A stretch of 10,524 bases of DNA, taken from contig USHZ01000062.1 in NCBI GenBank assembly GCA_900554595.1, forward strand, positions 1-10,524, read 5' to 3'. The notes beneath the pieces are model-generated. The model did not search any database, was not told where the DNA came from, and saw nothing but the letters and a program-made list of their open reading frames with translations. Origin of the DNA: an uncultured Collinsella sp. (GTDB taxonomy: Bacteria > Actinomycetota > Coriobacteriia > Coriobacteriales > Coriobacteriaceae). A program made the translations under genes and the position numbers. Below are positions 1 through 6,750 of the stretch, one piece after another; position 1 is the stretch's first letter; each line of letters starts with the position of its first letter.

Positions 1-6
1 TACAAT
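1..6 (+). promoter_or_regulatory. Possible -10 hexamer (TACAAT) for the methyltransferase gene
   Basis: The window opens with TACAAT, about 40 bases before the start codon at 47. The same hexamer stands before three other genes here, at 2433, 3770 and 8321 on the reverse strand. Any -35 element would lie outside the window, so this is only a candidate. Confidence 0.25.
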
Positions 7-46
7 TGCTTCGGACTTTTCTTTTCTTTAATAGTGGGGTTAATTC

Positions 47-1495
47 ATGGCAGAATCTCGTGCGGAGCGTAAGGCTCGTCGTGCTTTGATTGAGGCGGCT
101 GAGGGGTCTCAGGAGAAAAAATCTTCTAAGAAATCCAAGTCATCTCAGGATGCGAAGGGTAAGTCGGCCAAAGGCAAGGTTAAGACCAAGCGTTCTGGCT
201 CTCGTCAGGGCGGGGATAAGGCGTCTCACGTTCGTTCCAAGGGCTCGCGCAAGGATTCGGTTCAGCCTGCTCGTAAAACCGTGGATCCCAAGTCGCCTTG
301 TTCCATAATGCGGGCTTGCGGTGGGTGCACGGCGCTCAATCGTCCTTATAAAAAGCAATTGGCGGCCAAGCAGGCTGCTATGGAGGAGCTGTTTGCTTCG
401 CTCTGCGAGCGTGAGGGTATCGCCGTTGATCCTATTCGCGGTATGGGCGTCACCCTGGGCGACCCGGGTAAATATCCTGCGCCGCGTGGTTTTCGTCATA
501 AGGCTGCCACTCCCTTTGCCCCCGGTAAGGAGGGTGCTGTCCGCTGCGGCTTCTTTGAGCGCGGCACGCACAAGATTGTTGCCGTACCCGAGTGTCCTGT
601 CGAGGCGCCGGGCGCTCGTCAGATTCTCAACGGCATCGCACGCGAAGCTGAGCGGCTGCATATTCCCGCCTTTAATGAGGACAAGCATCTTGGTTTGCTT
701 CGCTATGCCGTCGTCCGCTGCGGTTGGCGCACCGACCAGGTCATGGTTACGCTCGTGACCGCCCAGCGTGACTTACCGCATGCGCAGGAGTTCTTTGAGG
801 CCGTCGCGGCGCTCGATCCGCATATCGTCACCGTTGCTCAGAACATCAACGGACGCCCTGGCAATGCCATCTTGGGCGAGGAAACCCGTATCGTCTATGG
901 CGCCGAATGCATGCGTGACCAGCTGCTCGGCTGTGAATTCGATATCTCCCCTACCGCGTTCTATCAGACCAATCCGCAGCAGACCGAGCTGCTCTATCAG
1001 CTCGCGATTGACGGCATGGACCTGCAGCAGGGTGACATTCTCATGGACGCTTACTGCGGCAGCGGTACCATCGGTCTGTGCGCCGCGAAGGATGCCCAGG
1101 ACAGGGGCGTCGGCATTATGCTGCTCGGCGTGGAGCGCAACCCGGCGGGCATTGCCGACGCACGTCGCAATGCCGAGCTCAACGGCCTCACCCGCAGCGC
1201 TTGGTTTATGGCCGACGACGCCACCGATTACATCCTGGACGCCGCCGATAACAACGAGCGCGTTGACGTTCTCTCCATCGACCCGCCGCGCGCCGGCTCC
1301 ACGCCCGAGTTTCTTGAGGCCGCCTGCGCTCTTAAGCCGCGCCGCATCACCTATATCAGCTGCAATCCCACCACCCAGGAGCGCGACCTACACCAGCTCC
1401 TCGACGGTGGCTACCGACTGCTCAAGATCACGCCGGTCGACATGTTCCCTCATACCGACCACACCGAGACTGTCGCGGTCCTCGAGCGCCGCTAA
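47..1495 (+). CDS. rlmD: TrmA/RlmD-family class I SAM-dependent RNA uracil-C5 methyltransferase
   Basis: This 482-residue protein should methylate C5 of a uridine in 23S rRNA or tRNA. Seen in the sequence: the iron-sulfur cysteines Cys85, Cys91 and Cys94 (C-x5-C-x2-C), with Cys183 as probable fourth ligand. The SAM site is DAYCGSGTIGL (334-344), with the YQTNP motif at 306-310. The IDPPRAG motif is at 411-417. The catalytic nucleophile is Cys439 in YISCNP, and Glu474 is the likely general base. Residues 1-80 form a Lys/Ser/Arg-rich, probably disordered extension lacking in the best-known family members, perhaps an RNA-binding tail. The start at 47 has only a weak GTGGGG ribosome binding site, but no later ATG keeps the cluster and TRAM-like part intact. 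The first ~700 bases use many T-ending codons, while the 3' half is strongly C/G-ending. Family membership is secure. Whether the target is U1939, U747 or tRNA U54 cannot be read from sequence. Confidence 0.9.
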   Translation: MAESRAERKARRALIEAAEGSQEKKSSKKSKSSQDAKGKSAKGKVKTKRSGSRQGGDKASHVRSKGSRKDSVQPARKTVDPKSPCSIMRACGGCTALNRPYKKQLAAKQAAMEELFASLCEREGIAVDPIRGMGVTLGDPGKYPAPRGFRHKAATPFAPGKEGAVRCGFFERGTHKIVAVPECPVEAPGARQILNGIAREAERLHIPAFNEDKHLGLLRYAVVRCGWRTDQVMVTLVTAQRDLPHAQEFFEAVAALDPHIVTVAQNINGRPGNAILGEETRIVYGAECMRDQLLGCEFDISPTAFYQTNPQQTELLYQLAIDGMDLQQGDILMDAYCGSGTIGLCAAKDAQDRGVGIMLLGVERNPAGIADARRNAELNGLTRSAWFMADDATDYILDAADNNERVDVLSIDPPRAGSTPEFLEAACALKPRRITYISCNPTTQERDLHQLLDGGYRLLKITPVDMFPHTDHTETVAVLERR

Positions 1496-1514
1496 TCTAC
1501 CCCGGTAGATTTTT
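1495..1514 (+). terminator. Short hairpin plus T-run overlapping the methyltransferase stop
   Basis: The 6-bp arms ATCTAC (1495-1500) and GTAGAT (1505-1510) flank a CCCG loop and are followed by five Ts (1510-1514). The left arm begins at the last base of the stop codon. The stem is short, so it may work together with the stronger hairpin 12 bases further on. Confidence 0.45.
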
Positions 1515-1525
1515 GGGACAAGAAG

Positions 1526-1551
1526 GGGGGCGGCCCGTCTGGACCGCCCCC
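1526..1551. terminator. GC-rich hairpin between convergent genes, probable bidirectional terminator
   Basis: The 11-base arms at 1526-1536 and 1541-1551 pair with a single mismatch (1534/1543) around a GTCT loop. The hairpin lies 31 bases after the methyltransferase stop and 23 bases after the PHP gene stop on the other strand. T-tracts are weak on both sides (TTC forward, TTCTTG reverse), but position and stem strength favour a shared terminator. Confidence 0.65.
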
Positions 1552-1573
1552 TTCACTTGGTTTATGAACGCCG

Positions 1574-2395
1574 CTACATGCCCTTGCGCAGGTCGCAGAC
1601 GCCGGCTGCCGCCATCTCGCGAAGCAGCGTCTCGCGGTCGCGCGTCACGATCAGGTCCAGTGGGAAGTGAATCTCGTCGAGCATCTTGCGGGCGTGGTCG
1701 AGCTTGCCAATGGCCATGCCAATGTGGGCATCGGTCGACACGCCAATGCCCACGCCCAGCTCGGCGCAGCGCTCGGCGATCTTGCGGCACACGTCCCAAT
1801 GCTCAGCATCCGTGCCATGCTCAAGACTATGGTTGTTGATCTCGATGATCTTGTGCTTGGCCTTGGCCGCCAGCAGCACCTCATCGATATCATACGGCAC
1901 GCCCGAGCGCCCCGTATGCCCCAGCATGAACACCTTGGGGTGCTCCAAGGCATTGATGTACATCTCGGTCGTCTGGGCGAGCGTCGCGCCTTCGGCAAAC
2001 TGCGGGTTATGCACGCTTGCCACCAAATAATCCAAATTACGCGTCACCAAATCGAACAGCGAATGCTCACGACTATACGAATCGCCGGCGATATCGAGCG
2101 AAACGGGAATGTCTTCGCCAAACAAGCTGCCGTCCAGCGAAACGATATCGGCCTCGGCGCCGCGAAGCACCAGCACGCCGCTCCAAATGCGCGGCCAGAT
2201 ATCCTGGTTAATAAAGAACTGGAAACTGCGCAGGTCATTGGGGCAAGGCGTAACCATCGAGCTTAAATGATCGGCAGAACCGAGCACCTGAAGGCCGCGC
2301 TCTGCCGCCCAATAGATGTTCTCCTCAATGGTTGAGTACGCATGCGCGGAGAACATCGTATGAGTATGGATATCACAAGAAAGCAGGTAGGGCAT
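1574..2395 (-). CDS. PHP-domain metallophosphatase, YcdX-like
   Basis: This 273-residue protein is a polymerase-and-histidinol-phosphatase (PHP) fold hydrolase, most similar as I recall to E. coli YcdX. Every metal ligand of that trinuclear-zinc site has a counterpart: His10 and His12 (HTH), His18 (AHAYST), His43 (ADH), Glu81 (GAEADI), His129 (SVHNP), His160 (GHTG), and Asp222 and His224 (STDAHIG). The stretch FINQDIWPRI (61-70) also matches YcdX. A phosphatase on small phosphorylated substrates is expected, but the physiological substrate is unknown. I chose the start at 2395 because AAGGAG precedes it by 5 bases, the PHP fold begins immediately, and the in-frame extension up to 2539 runs through the aminotransferase terminator. 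It appears to be a single-gene unit with a TACAAT -10 candidate upstream. It converges on the methyltransferase gene. Confidence 0.87.
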   Translation of the reverse strand: MPYLLSCDIHTHTMFSAHAYSTIEENIYWAAERGLQVLGSADHLSSMVTPCPNDLRSFQFFINQDIWPRIWSGVLVLRGAEADIVSLDGSLFGEDIPVSLDIAGDSYSREHSLFDLVTRNLDYLVASVHNPQFAEGATLAQTTEMYINALEHPKVFMLGHTGRSGVPYDIDEVLLAAKAKHKIIEINNHSLEHGTDAEHWDVCRKIAERCAELGVGIGVSTDAHIGMAIGKLDHARKMLDEIHFPLDLIVTRDRETLLREMAAAGVCDLRKGM

Positions 2396-2432
2396 CGGGT
2401 CTCCTTGTCCAGTATGGCCGTCGCGTATATTC

Positions 2433-2438
2433 ATTGTA
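2433..2438 (-). promoter_or_regulatory. Candidate -10 element for the PHP gene
   Basis: Reading the reverse strand, GCGTACAAT ends 37 bases before the PHP start codon. A 17-base spacer puts TTACGA (3 of 6 matches to TTGACA) at -35. The same GCGTACAAT string precedes the neighbouring aminotransferase gene. Confidence 0.45.
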
Positions 2439-2495
2439 CGCATAGCTTTCGGCAGTCGTAAAACTGCTTCATCCCAATCACACAACGACATAGAC

Positions 2496-2526
2496 AACGG
2501 GGTCTGGCTTAGCACCAAACCCCGTT
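2496..2526 (-). terminator. Probable intrinsic terminator of the aminotransferase gene
   Basis: The 12-base arms at 2496-2507 and 2515-2526 enclose a 7-base loop. The one imperfect position becomes a G-U wobble in the reverse-strand RNA. It begins 28 bases after the aminotransferase stop. The following tract (GTCTATGTCGTTG) is only moderately T-rich. Confidence 0.6.
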
Positions 2527-2554
2527 TCACGTAAAACATTGTAAGCAGAGCGCT

Positions 2555-3745
2555 TTACTTTCGACGATATTCGTCGGCCAGTTGCTTCCAGGCAGGCAGC
2601 GAGTCGACGATAGTCTCGTAGCTCACGCAGTAGCCAAGGCGGAACCAGCCCGGCATGCCAAAGCTATCCGAAGGCACCGCGAGCAGCTCATACTTCTTTG
2701 CGCGCTCGCAGAAGGCGTTCGCATCGGGCTCCAGGGCCTTCACCCACAGGTAGAACGCGCCATCCGGTTCAACATACGTGTAGCCGTACTCCGTTAATGC
2801 GTCGGTAAGCGCCGTGCGGTTGCGTGCATAGGCCTCAACGTCACTCGGCTCATCGATGCAGTCGATAATTACGCGCTGGAAGAGCGCCGGCGCGCACACG
2901 AAGCCCAGCGTACGGGCGGCACCGGCAACGGCGGGCATTAGACGAGCCGCCTGAGGATTCGTATTGGGAACCAGGATCCACCCCACGCGCTCGCCCGGTA
3001 GCGAAAGCGACTTGGAATACGAGTAGCACACGATGGTGTGCTCGTAGATCGATGGCACCCAAGGCACCTCGGCGCCATAGACAATCTCGCGATACGGCTC
3101 GTCCGAGATAAGCGTGATCGGGTTCTCGGGATCGCGCTGAGCGTTGGCCTCGCGCAGAACATTGGCCAGTCGCGTCAGCGTGTCGCGCGTATATACGGCA
3201 CCGGTCGGATTGTTGGGCGAGTCGATGATGACGGCTGTCGTCTTATCGGTAATCGCCTTAAGAACGTTGTCTACGCTCAGCTGGAACGTATCTTCATCGG
3301 CGAGCGCCTCGACACACGTACAGCCGGCCTTCTCAATCCACACACGATACTCCGGAAAGTACGGGGCGATAACAATGACCTCGTCACCCGGGTTCGTAAC
3401 GGCATTGAGCGTACAGGTGAGCGAAGCCGCCGCGCCCACCGTCATAAAGACGTCCTTACCCTCATAACTCGTACCAAAGCGGCGGTTGAGCGATTCGGCG
3501 ACGGCCGCTCGACATTGCGGCAGGCCCGGAGCGGGCGTATAGCCGTGCAGCTGGTCACTCGGCAGCTCCAAGGCCTTCTTAATGGACTCCGCCACGGCAG
3601 CGGGCGCCGGAACGCTCGGGTTGCCCAGCGAAAAATCGAATACGTTTTCCGCACCGATCTGCGCCTTGCGCTCAAGGCCATAGCTAAAAATTTCGCGGAT
3701 GATGGAGCTCTCTGCACCGCGAGCATACATGGTTTCGTTGATCAT
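2555..3745 (-). CDS. Pyridoxal-phosphate-dependent class I/II aminotransferase
   Basis: This 396-residue fold-type I aminotransferase is of the aspartate/aromatic/alanine group. Visible landmarks are the GYTPAPGLPQCR segment (68-79), SPNNPTG (176-182), Asp215 in ISDEPYRE (pyridine nitrogen contact) and Lys245 in YSYSKSLSLPGER, which forms the Schiff base. Arg369 in WFRLGY should bind the substrate alpha-carboxylate. The full length is present and the protein looks cytosolic. I placed the start at 3745 because AAAGGGGA precedes it by 4 bases and the family N-terminus follows. The longer open frame to 3844 starts inside the 62-bp palindrome and encodes nothing family-like. Amino-acid specificity cannot be decided from the motifs. 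Its own -10 candidate and terminator suggest a monocistronic unit. Confidence 0.88.
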   Translation of the reverse strand: MINETMYARGAESSIIREIFSYGLERKAQIGAENVFDFSLGNPSVPAPAAVAESIKKALELPSDQLHGYTPAPGLPQCRAAVAESLNRRFGTSYEGKDVFMTVGAAASLTCTLNAVTNPGDEVIVIAPYFPEYRVWIEKAGCTCVEALADEDTFQLSVDNVLKAITDKTTAVIIDSPNNPTGAVYTRDTLTRLANVLREANAQRDPENPITLISDEPYREIVYGAEVPWVPSIYEHTIVCYSYSKSLSLPGERVGWILVPNTNPQAARLMPAVAGAARTLGFVCAPALFQRVIIDCIDEPSDVEAYARNRTALTDALTEYGYTYVEPDGAFYLWVKALEPDANAFCERAKKYELLAVPSDSFGMPGWFRLGYCVSYETIVDSLPAWKQLADEYRRK

Positions 3746-3769
3746 CTGTTCCCCTTTCGCATAGGCGGT

Positions 3770-3775
3770 ATTGTA
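3770..3775 (-). promoter_or_regulatory. Candidate -10 element for the aminotransferase gene
   Basis: On the reverse strand GCGTACAAT stands 24 bases before the start codon, which gives a leader of roughly 18 bases. The hexamer at the -35 distance (CGGCGC) is poor. The big palindrome begins 29 bases upstream of this hexamer, so it could influence this promoter. Confidence 0.4.
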
Positions 3776-3804
3776 CGCTTTAGTCGGGCAAAGCGCCGCA
3801 GCAA

Positions 3805-3866
3805 TGTTGATTGGGGACAGACTTAAATGCGTGAAAACACTCATTTAAGTCTGTCCCCAATCAACA
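3805..3866. repeat. 62-bp near-perfect palindrome, REP/MITE-like element
   Basis: Two 25-base arms (3805-3829 and 3842-3866) are exact reverse complements and contain GGGGACAGACTTAAATG. Inside them one mismatched pair is followed by GTG (3831-3833) and CAC (3838-3840) around an AAAA tetraloop. Transcribed from either side, the whole block would fold into one 28-bp hairpin. It sits exactly between the ftsH terminator tail and the aminotransferase promoter region and contains no gene. From memory, similar GGGGACAGACTTAAAT strings flank IS200-like (Y1, RAYT-type) transposases in several bacterial groups. A REP/MITE copy is therefore my leading interpretation. It lacks the T-run expected of a terminator. 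Confidence 0.75.
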
Positions 3867-3903
3867 AAGAAAAAGCCTCCGCAGGTTTCCCCGCGGAGGC
3901 TTT
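3866..3903 (-). terminator. Strong intrinsic terminator of the tilS-hpt-ftsH cluster
   Basis: On the reverse strand the arms AAAGCCTCCGC (3893-3903) and GCGGAGGCTTT (3872-3882) pair perfectly around a 10-base loop. They are followed by TTTTTCTTT. The hairpin begins 11 bases after the ftsH stop. The T-tail touches the outer edge of the palindrome. Confidence 0.92.
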
Positions 3904-3914
3904 AGCCACAAAGA

Positions 3915-6053
3915 CTATTTGTCGTCGTCGATGTCAGCACCGGCATTGACGGCACGGTCATCGCCGGCATCATCGGATGCGGCTTCGGTATCCTCCTGCA
4001 TGGCCGCCTGCGCAAATGCCGCGGCGTCCGCCGCCAGCTCCTCCTCGCTCATGCGAGGCGCACGCTTCTTGGTCGGCATACCGGCCGCCTTGGCATTGCG
4101 CTCCTCCTTGGCCGCCAGGATGTCGCCCTCGCACTCAAGGTAGGCATCCCACTCGTTGTCGAGCAGGGCGTTCACGGCGTCGCCTTCGACGGTCTCGCGC
4201 TCAAGCAGCACCTTGGCCATCAGATCGAGTTGATCGCGGCGGGCATCCAAAATCTCGACCGCACGGCGATGGGCCTCGCGCATGATGCGCTGGACCTCGA
4301 TATCGATGCGGCGTGCCGTCTCCTCGGAGTAATCCTGGTGATCGGCGTAATCGCGGCCCAGGAATACCTGATGCTGCGCCTCACCAAACACCTGCGTTCC
4401 AAGCTCCTCGCTCATGCCCAGGCGCGTGACCATCTCGCGCGCCATCTTGGTCGCGCGTTCCAGATCGTTGCTCGCGCCCGACGTGATGTCGTCGCACATG
4501 AGCTCCTCGGCAACGCGACCGCCCAAGAACACGGCAAGCTCGTCGAGCATCTCGTTCTTGGTCTTGAGGAAGTGGTCCTCCTGCGGAAGCTGCAGCGTGT
4601 AACCCAGCGCCTGGCCGCGGCTGACAATCGAGATCTTGTGAACCGGATCGGAATGCTCCAGGATGTGGCCCACCAGGGCGTGACCGCTCTCGTGGTAGGC
4701 AATCGTGGTGCGCTCGGCCTCGGTCATCACGCGACCTTTGCGCTGCGGACCGGCGATCACGCGCTCCATCGACTCCTCGACCTCGTCCATCGAGATCACA
4801 GAACGATGGCGGCGGGCAGCCAGCAGCGCAGACTCGTTGAGCAGGTTCGCCAAATCGGCACCGGTAAAGCCAACGGTCATCTGGGCGAGCTTCTCAAACT
4901 TCACGTCCTCGTCCATCGGCTTGTTCTCGGCATGCACGCGCAAGATCTGCTCGCGGCCCTTCACATCCGGACGGTCGACCGTAACCTGACGGTCAAAACG
5001 ACCGGGACGCAGCAATGCCGGATCCAGGATGTCAGGACGGTTGGTCGCAGCGATCAGGATGACCGACTCGCTCTCCTCAAAACCGTCCATCTCGACCAGC
5101 AGCTGGTTGAGCGTCTGCTCGCGCTCGTCGTGACCGCCGCCCAAGCCAGCTCCGCGCTGACGTCCCACGGCATCGATCTCATCGATGAAGATGATCGACG
5201 GGGCCTGGGACTTGGCCTCCTTAAAGAGGTCGCGCACACGGCTGGCGCCGACACCCACGAACATCTCGACAAAGTCGGAACCCGAGATGCTAAAGAACGG
5301 CACGCCCGCCTCGCCGGCTACAGCCTTGGCCAGCAGCGTTTTACCGGTGCCCGGAGGGCCCACCAACAACACGCCGCGCGGAATCTTGGCGCCCAGCTTG
5401 CGATAGCGGTCCGGATCGCTCAAAAAGTCACGGATCTCCTCGAGCTCCTCGACCGCCTCGTCCACGCCGGCAACGTCTTCAAACTTGACCTTGGGGCGCG
5501 TGGCCTCGTTGGTCTTGGCGTTGGTCTTGCCAAACTGCATGTTCCTGTTGTTGGCGCCCATCATCTGGCGCATAAAGTAGAACATGATGGCGATCAGGGC
5601 GATCGTCGGCAGCACGCTCATCGCCAGGTCGCCCCAAAAATCGGGATCGTTGGTGTTGACGATGTACTTGGTATCGGGGTGCTCCGCCATAAGCTCGGCA
5701 AGCGAATCGGAGCCGACATAGGTCGAGGAGAAGCTCTTGAGCTCGCTCGTATCGCCCTTGTCCTTTTTTGTCTTCCAGTAATGACCCGCCACGCTTCCGT
5801 CTTGAACCGTATAGGTCAAATCTTCGACACGGTCCTGCTTAATGGCGTTGACCATCTCGCTCGTCGCGAGCTTTACGGTATTGCTGGAATTGGCAAAGCC
5901 GGAACCCATGTTAAAGAAGGCGTAGCCCAGGAGCGCGCAAGCCAAAATAAAATACAGCCAGCCCGTACGCGTGGGCTTCTTGCCTCCGGGCATCCCCGGG
6001 ATCTTAGGCTCCCGGGGAGTCTGGGAATTGTTATCGTTACGGTCGTCGGGCAT
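3915..6053 (-). CDS. ftsH: ATP-dependent zinc metalloprotease FtsH
   Basis: This 712-residue membrane-bound AAA+ protease degrades damaged membrane proteins and short-lived regulators as a hexamer. A cytosolic N-tail is followed by transmembrane segment 1 (about 31-48), an extracytoplasmic domain (about 50-140) and transmembrane segment 2 (about 144-163). The AAA module carries Walker A GPPGTGKT (232-239), the pore motif Phe265-Val-Gly, Walker B IIFIDEID (287-294) and arginine fingers Arg349 and Arg352. The peptidase zinc site is HESGH (454-458), with Asp530 as third ligand. Residues from about 665 to 712 form an acidic, Ala-rich, probably disordered tail. The start at 6053 lies one base after the hpt stop. 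Its GGAGG is inside the hpt 3' end with a long 12-base spacing, so translational coupling to hpt is likely. The gene ends in a strong terminator and is complete. Confidence 0.97.
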   Translation of the reverse strand: MPDDRNDNNSQTPREPKIPGMPGGKKPTRTGWLYFILACALLGYAFFNMGSGFANSSNTVKLATSEMVNAIKQDRVEDLTYTVQDGSVAGHYWKTKKDKGDTSELKSFSSTYVGSDSLAELMAEHPDTKYIVNTNDPDFWGDLAMSVLPTIALIAIMFYFMRQMMGANNRNMQFGKTNAKTNEATRPKVKFEDVAGVDEAVEELEEIRDFLSDPDRYRKLGAKIPRGVLLVGPPGTGKTLLAKAVAGEAGVPFFSISGSDFVEMFVGVGASRVRDLFKEAKSQAPSIIFIDEIDAVGRQRGAGLGGGHDEREQTLNQLLVEMDGFEESESVILIAATNRPDILDPALLRPGRFDRQVTVDRPDVKGREQILRVHAENKPMDEDVKFEKLAQMTVGFTGADLANLLNESALLAARRHRSVISMDEVEESMERVIAGPQRKGRVMTEAERTTIAYHESGHALVGHILEHSDPVHKISIVSRGQALGYTLQLPQEDHFLKTKNEMLDELAVFLGGRVAEELMCDDITSGASNDLERATKMAREMVTRLGMSEELGTQVFGEAQHQVFLGRDYADHQDYSEETARRIDIEVQRIMREAHRRAVEILDARRDQLDLMAKVLLERETVEGDAVNALLDNEWDAYLECEGDILAAKEERNAKAAGMPTKKRAPRMSEEELAADAAAFAQAAMQEDTEAASDDAGDDRAVNAGADIDDDK

Positions 6054-6054
6054 C

Positions 6055-6603
6055 TTACGAATAAACCTCCGGTTTCAAAATGCCCAGATACGGAAGGTTA
6101 CGATAGCGCTCGGCATAGTCGAGGCCGTAGCCCACCACAAAGGCATCGGGGCAATGGGTTCCAACATACTTGGGCGTGATGGCCGAGGTACGGTCCTCAA
6201 CGTCCTTCCACAGGAAGGCGGCGACCTCCAGAGAAGCGGGCTTGCGGCTCTCGAGGTTCTTCATCAGATACTTGAGCGTCAGGCCCGAGTCCAGAATATC
6301 CTCGACGATCAGCACGTCGCGACCGCGGATGTCGATATCCAGGTCCTTAATGATACGCACGATACCCGAGGACTTCACACCGTCGCCATAGCTCGAAACA
6401 GCCATGAAATCGATGTTGGTCGGCAGCTCGATCTTGCGCATCAGGTCGCCCATAAAGACCACGGCGCCGCGCAGGACCGCAATCAGCACCAGATCCTTAC
6501 CCGCGTAGTCGCGAGTAATCTGCTCGCCTAGGCGAGAGACGATACCGTCGATATCCTCCTGCGTAAACAGAACCTTCTCGATATCCGGATGTTGAGAAGC
6601 CAT
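6055..6603 (-). CDS. hpt: Hypoxanthine phosphoribosyltransferase
   Basis: This 182-residue cytosolic purine-salvage enzyme transfers the phosphoribosyl group of PRPP to hypoxanthine, and often guanine, giving IMP or GMP. Seen: the LRGA loop (44-47), the flexible-loop SSYGDG region (70-75), the PRPP-binding VLIVEDILDSGLTL (97-110, acidic pair Glu101-Asp102) and a C-terminal purine-site region with VVGYGLDYAERYRNLPY (156-172). Length is normal for the family. The ATG at 6603 is preceded by AAAGGG at 5 bases. It lies 147 bases after tilS and one base before ftsH. That gene order is widespread in Gram-positive bacteria, and in B. subtilis TilS and HprT have been reported to influence ftsH expression. 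Whether that link exists here is unknown. Confidence 0.94.
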   Translation of the reverse strand: MASQHPDIEKVLFTQEDIDGIVSRLGEQITRDYAGKDLVLIAVLRGAVVFMGDLMRKIELPTNIDFMAVSSYGDGVKSSGIVRIIKDLDIDIRGRDVLIVEDILDSGLTLKYLMKNLESRKPASLEVAAFLWKDVEDRTSAITPKYVGTHCPDAFVVGYGLDYAERYRNLPYLGILKPEVYS

Positions 6604-6659
6604 GACAACCCTTTCTTGTGCTTATCGCCCACACACCGCCGTATGGACGCGAACTTCAC

Positions 6660-6665
6660 ATTCTA
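6660..6665 (-). promoter_or_regulatory. Possible internal -10 element before hpt
   Basis: The 147 bases between tilS and hpt hold no gene. On the reverse strand TAGAAT lies 56 bases before the hpt start codon, with a poor -35 (GGAAAA at 17 bases). A secondary promoter for hpt-ftsH is plausible but unproven. I saw no clear terminator after tilS, so read-through from tilS is expected. Confidence 0.3.
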
Positions 6666-6750
6666 GCAGCGCACGGGGTATATTTTCCAGCCCGTACGCC
6701 ATCAGCGCGGGAATACCGTCAACGTCGCACAGAATAGCTGACGTGGGACG

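Noticed and set aside
2396..2539. N-terminal extension of the PHP protein to 2539
   Set aside because: It covers the aminotransferase terminator hairpin and the TACAAT promoter candidate. A much better ribosome binding site lies at 2395, exactly where the PHP fold begins.
3038..3826. Forward open frame antisense to the aminotransferase
   Set aside because: It is the mirror frame of a well-supported PLP enzyme and has no domain or start signal of its own.
3746..3844. N-terminal extension of the aminotransferase to 3844
   Set aside because: It begins inside the 62-bp palindrome and contains the likely promoter. The family N-terminus and a good ribosome binding site are at 3745.
4230..6179. 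Long forward open frame of 649 codons antisense to ftsH
   Set aside because: It is a GC-bias shadow of ftsH: no ribosome binding site, no recognisable motif, composition rich in His, Leu, Arg and Val, and fully covered by an unmistakable gene on the other strand.
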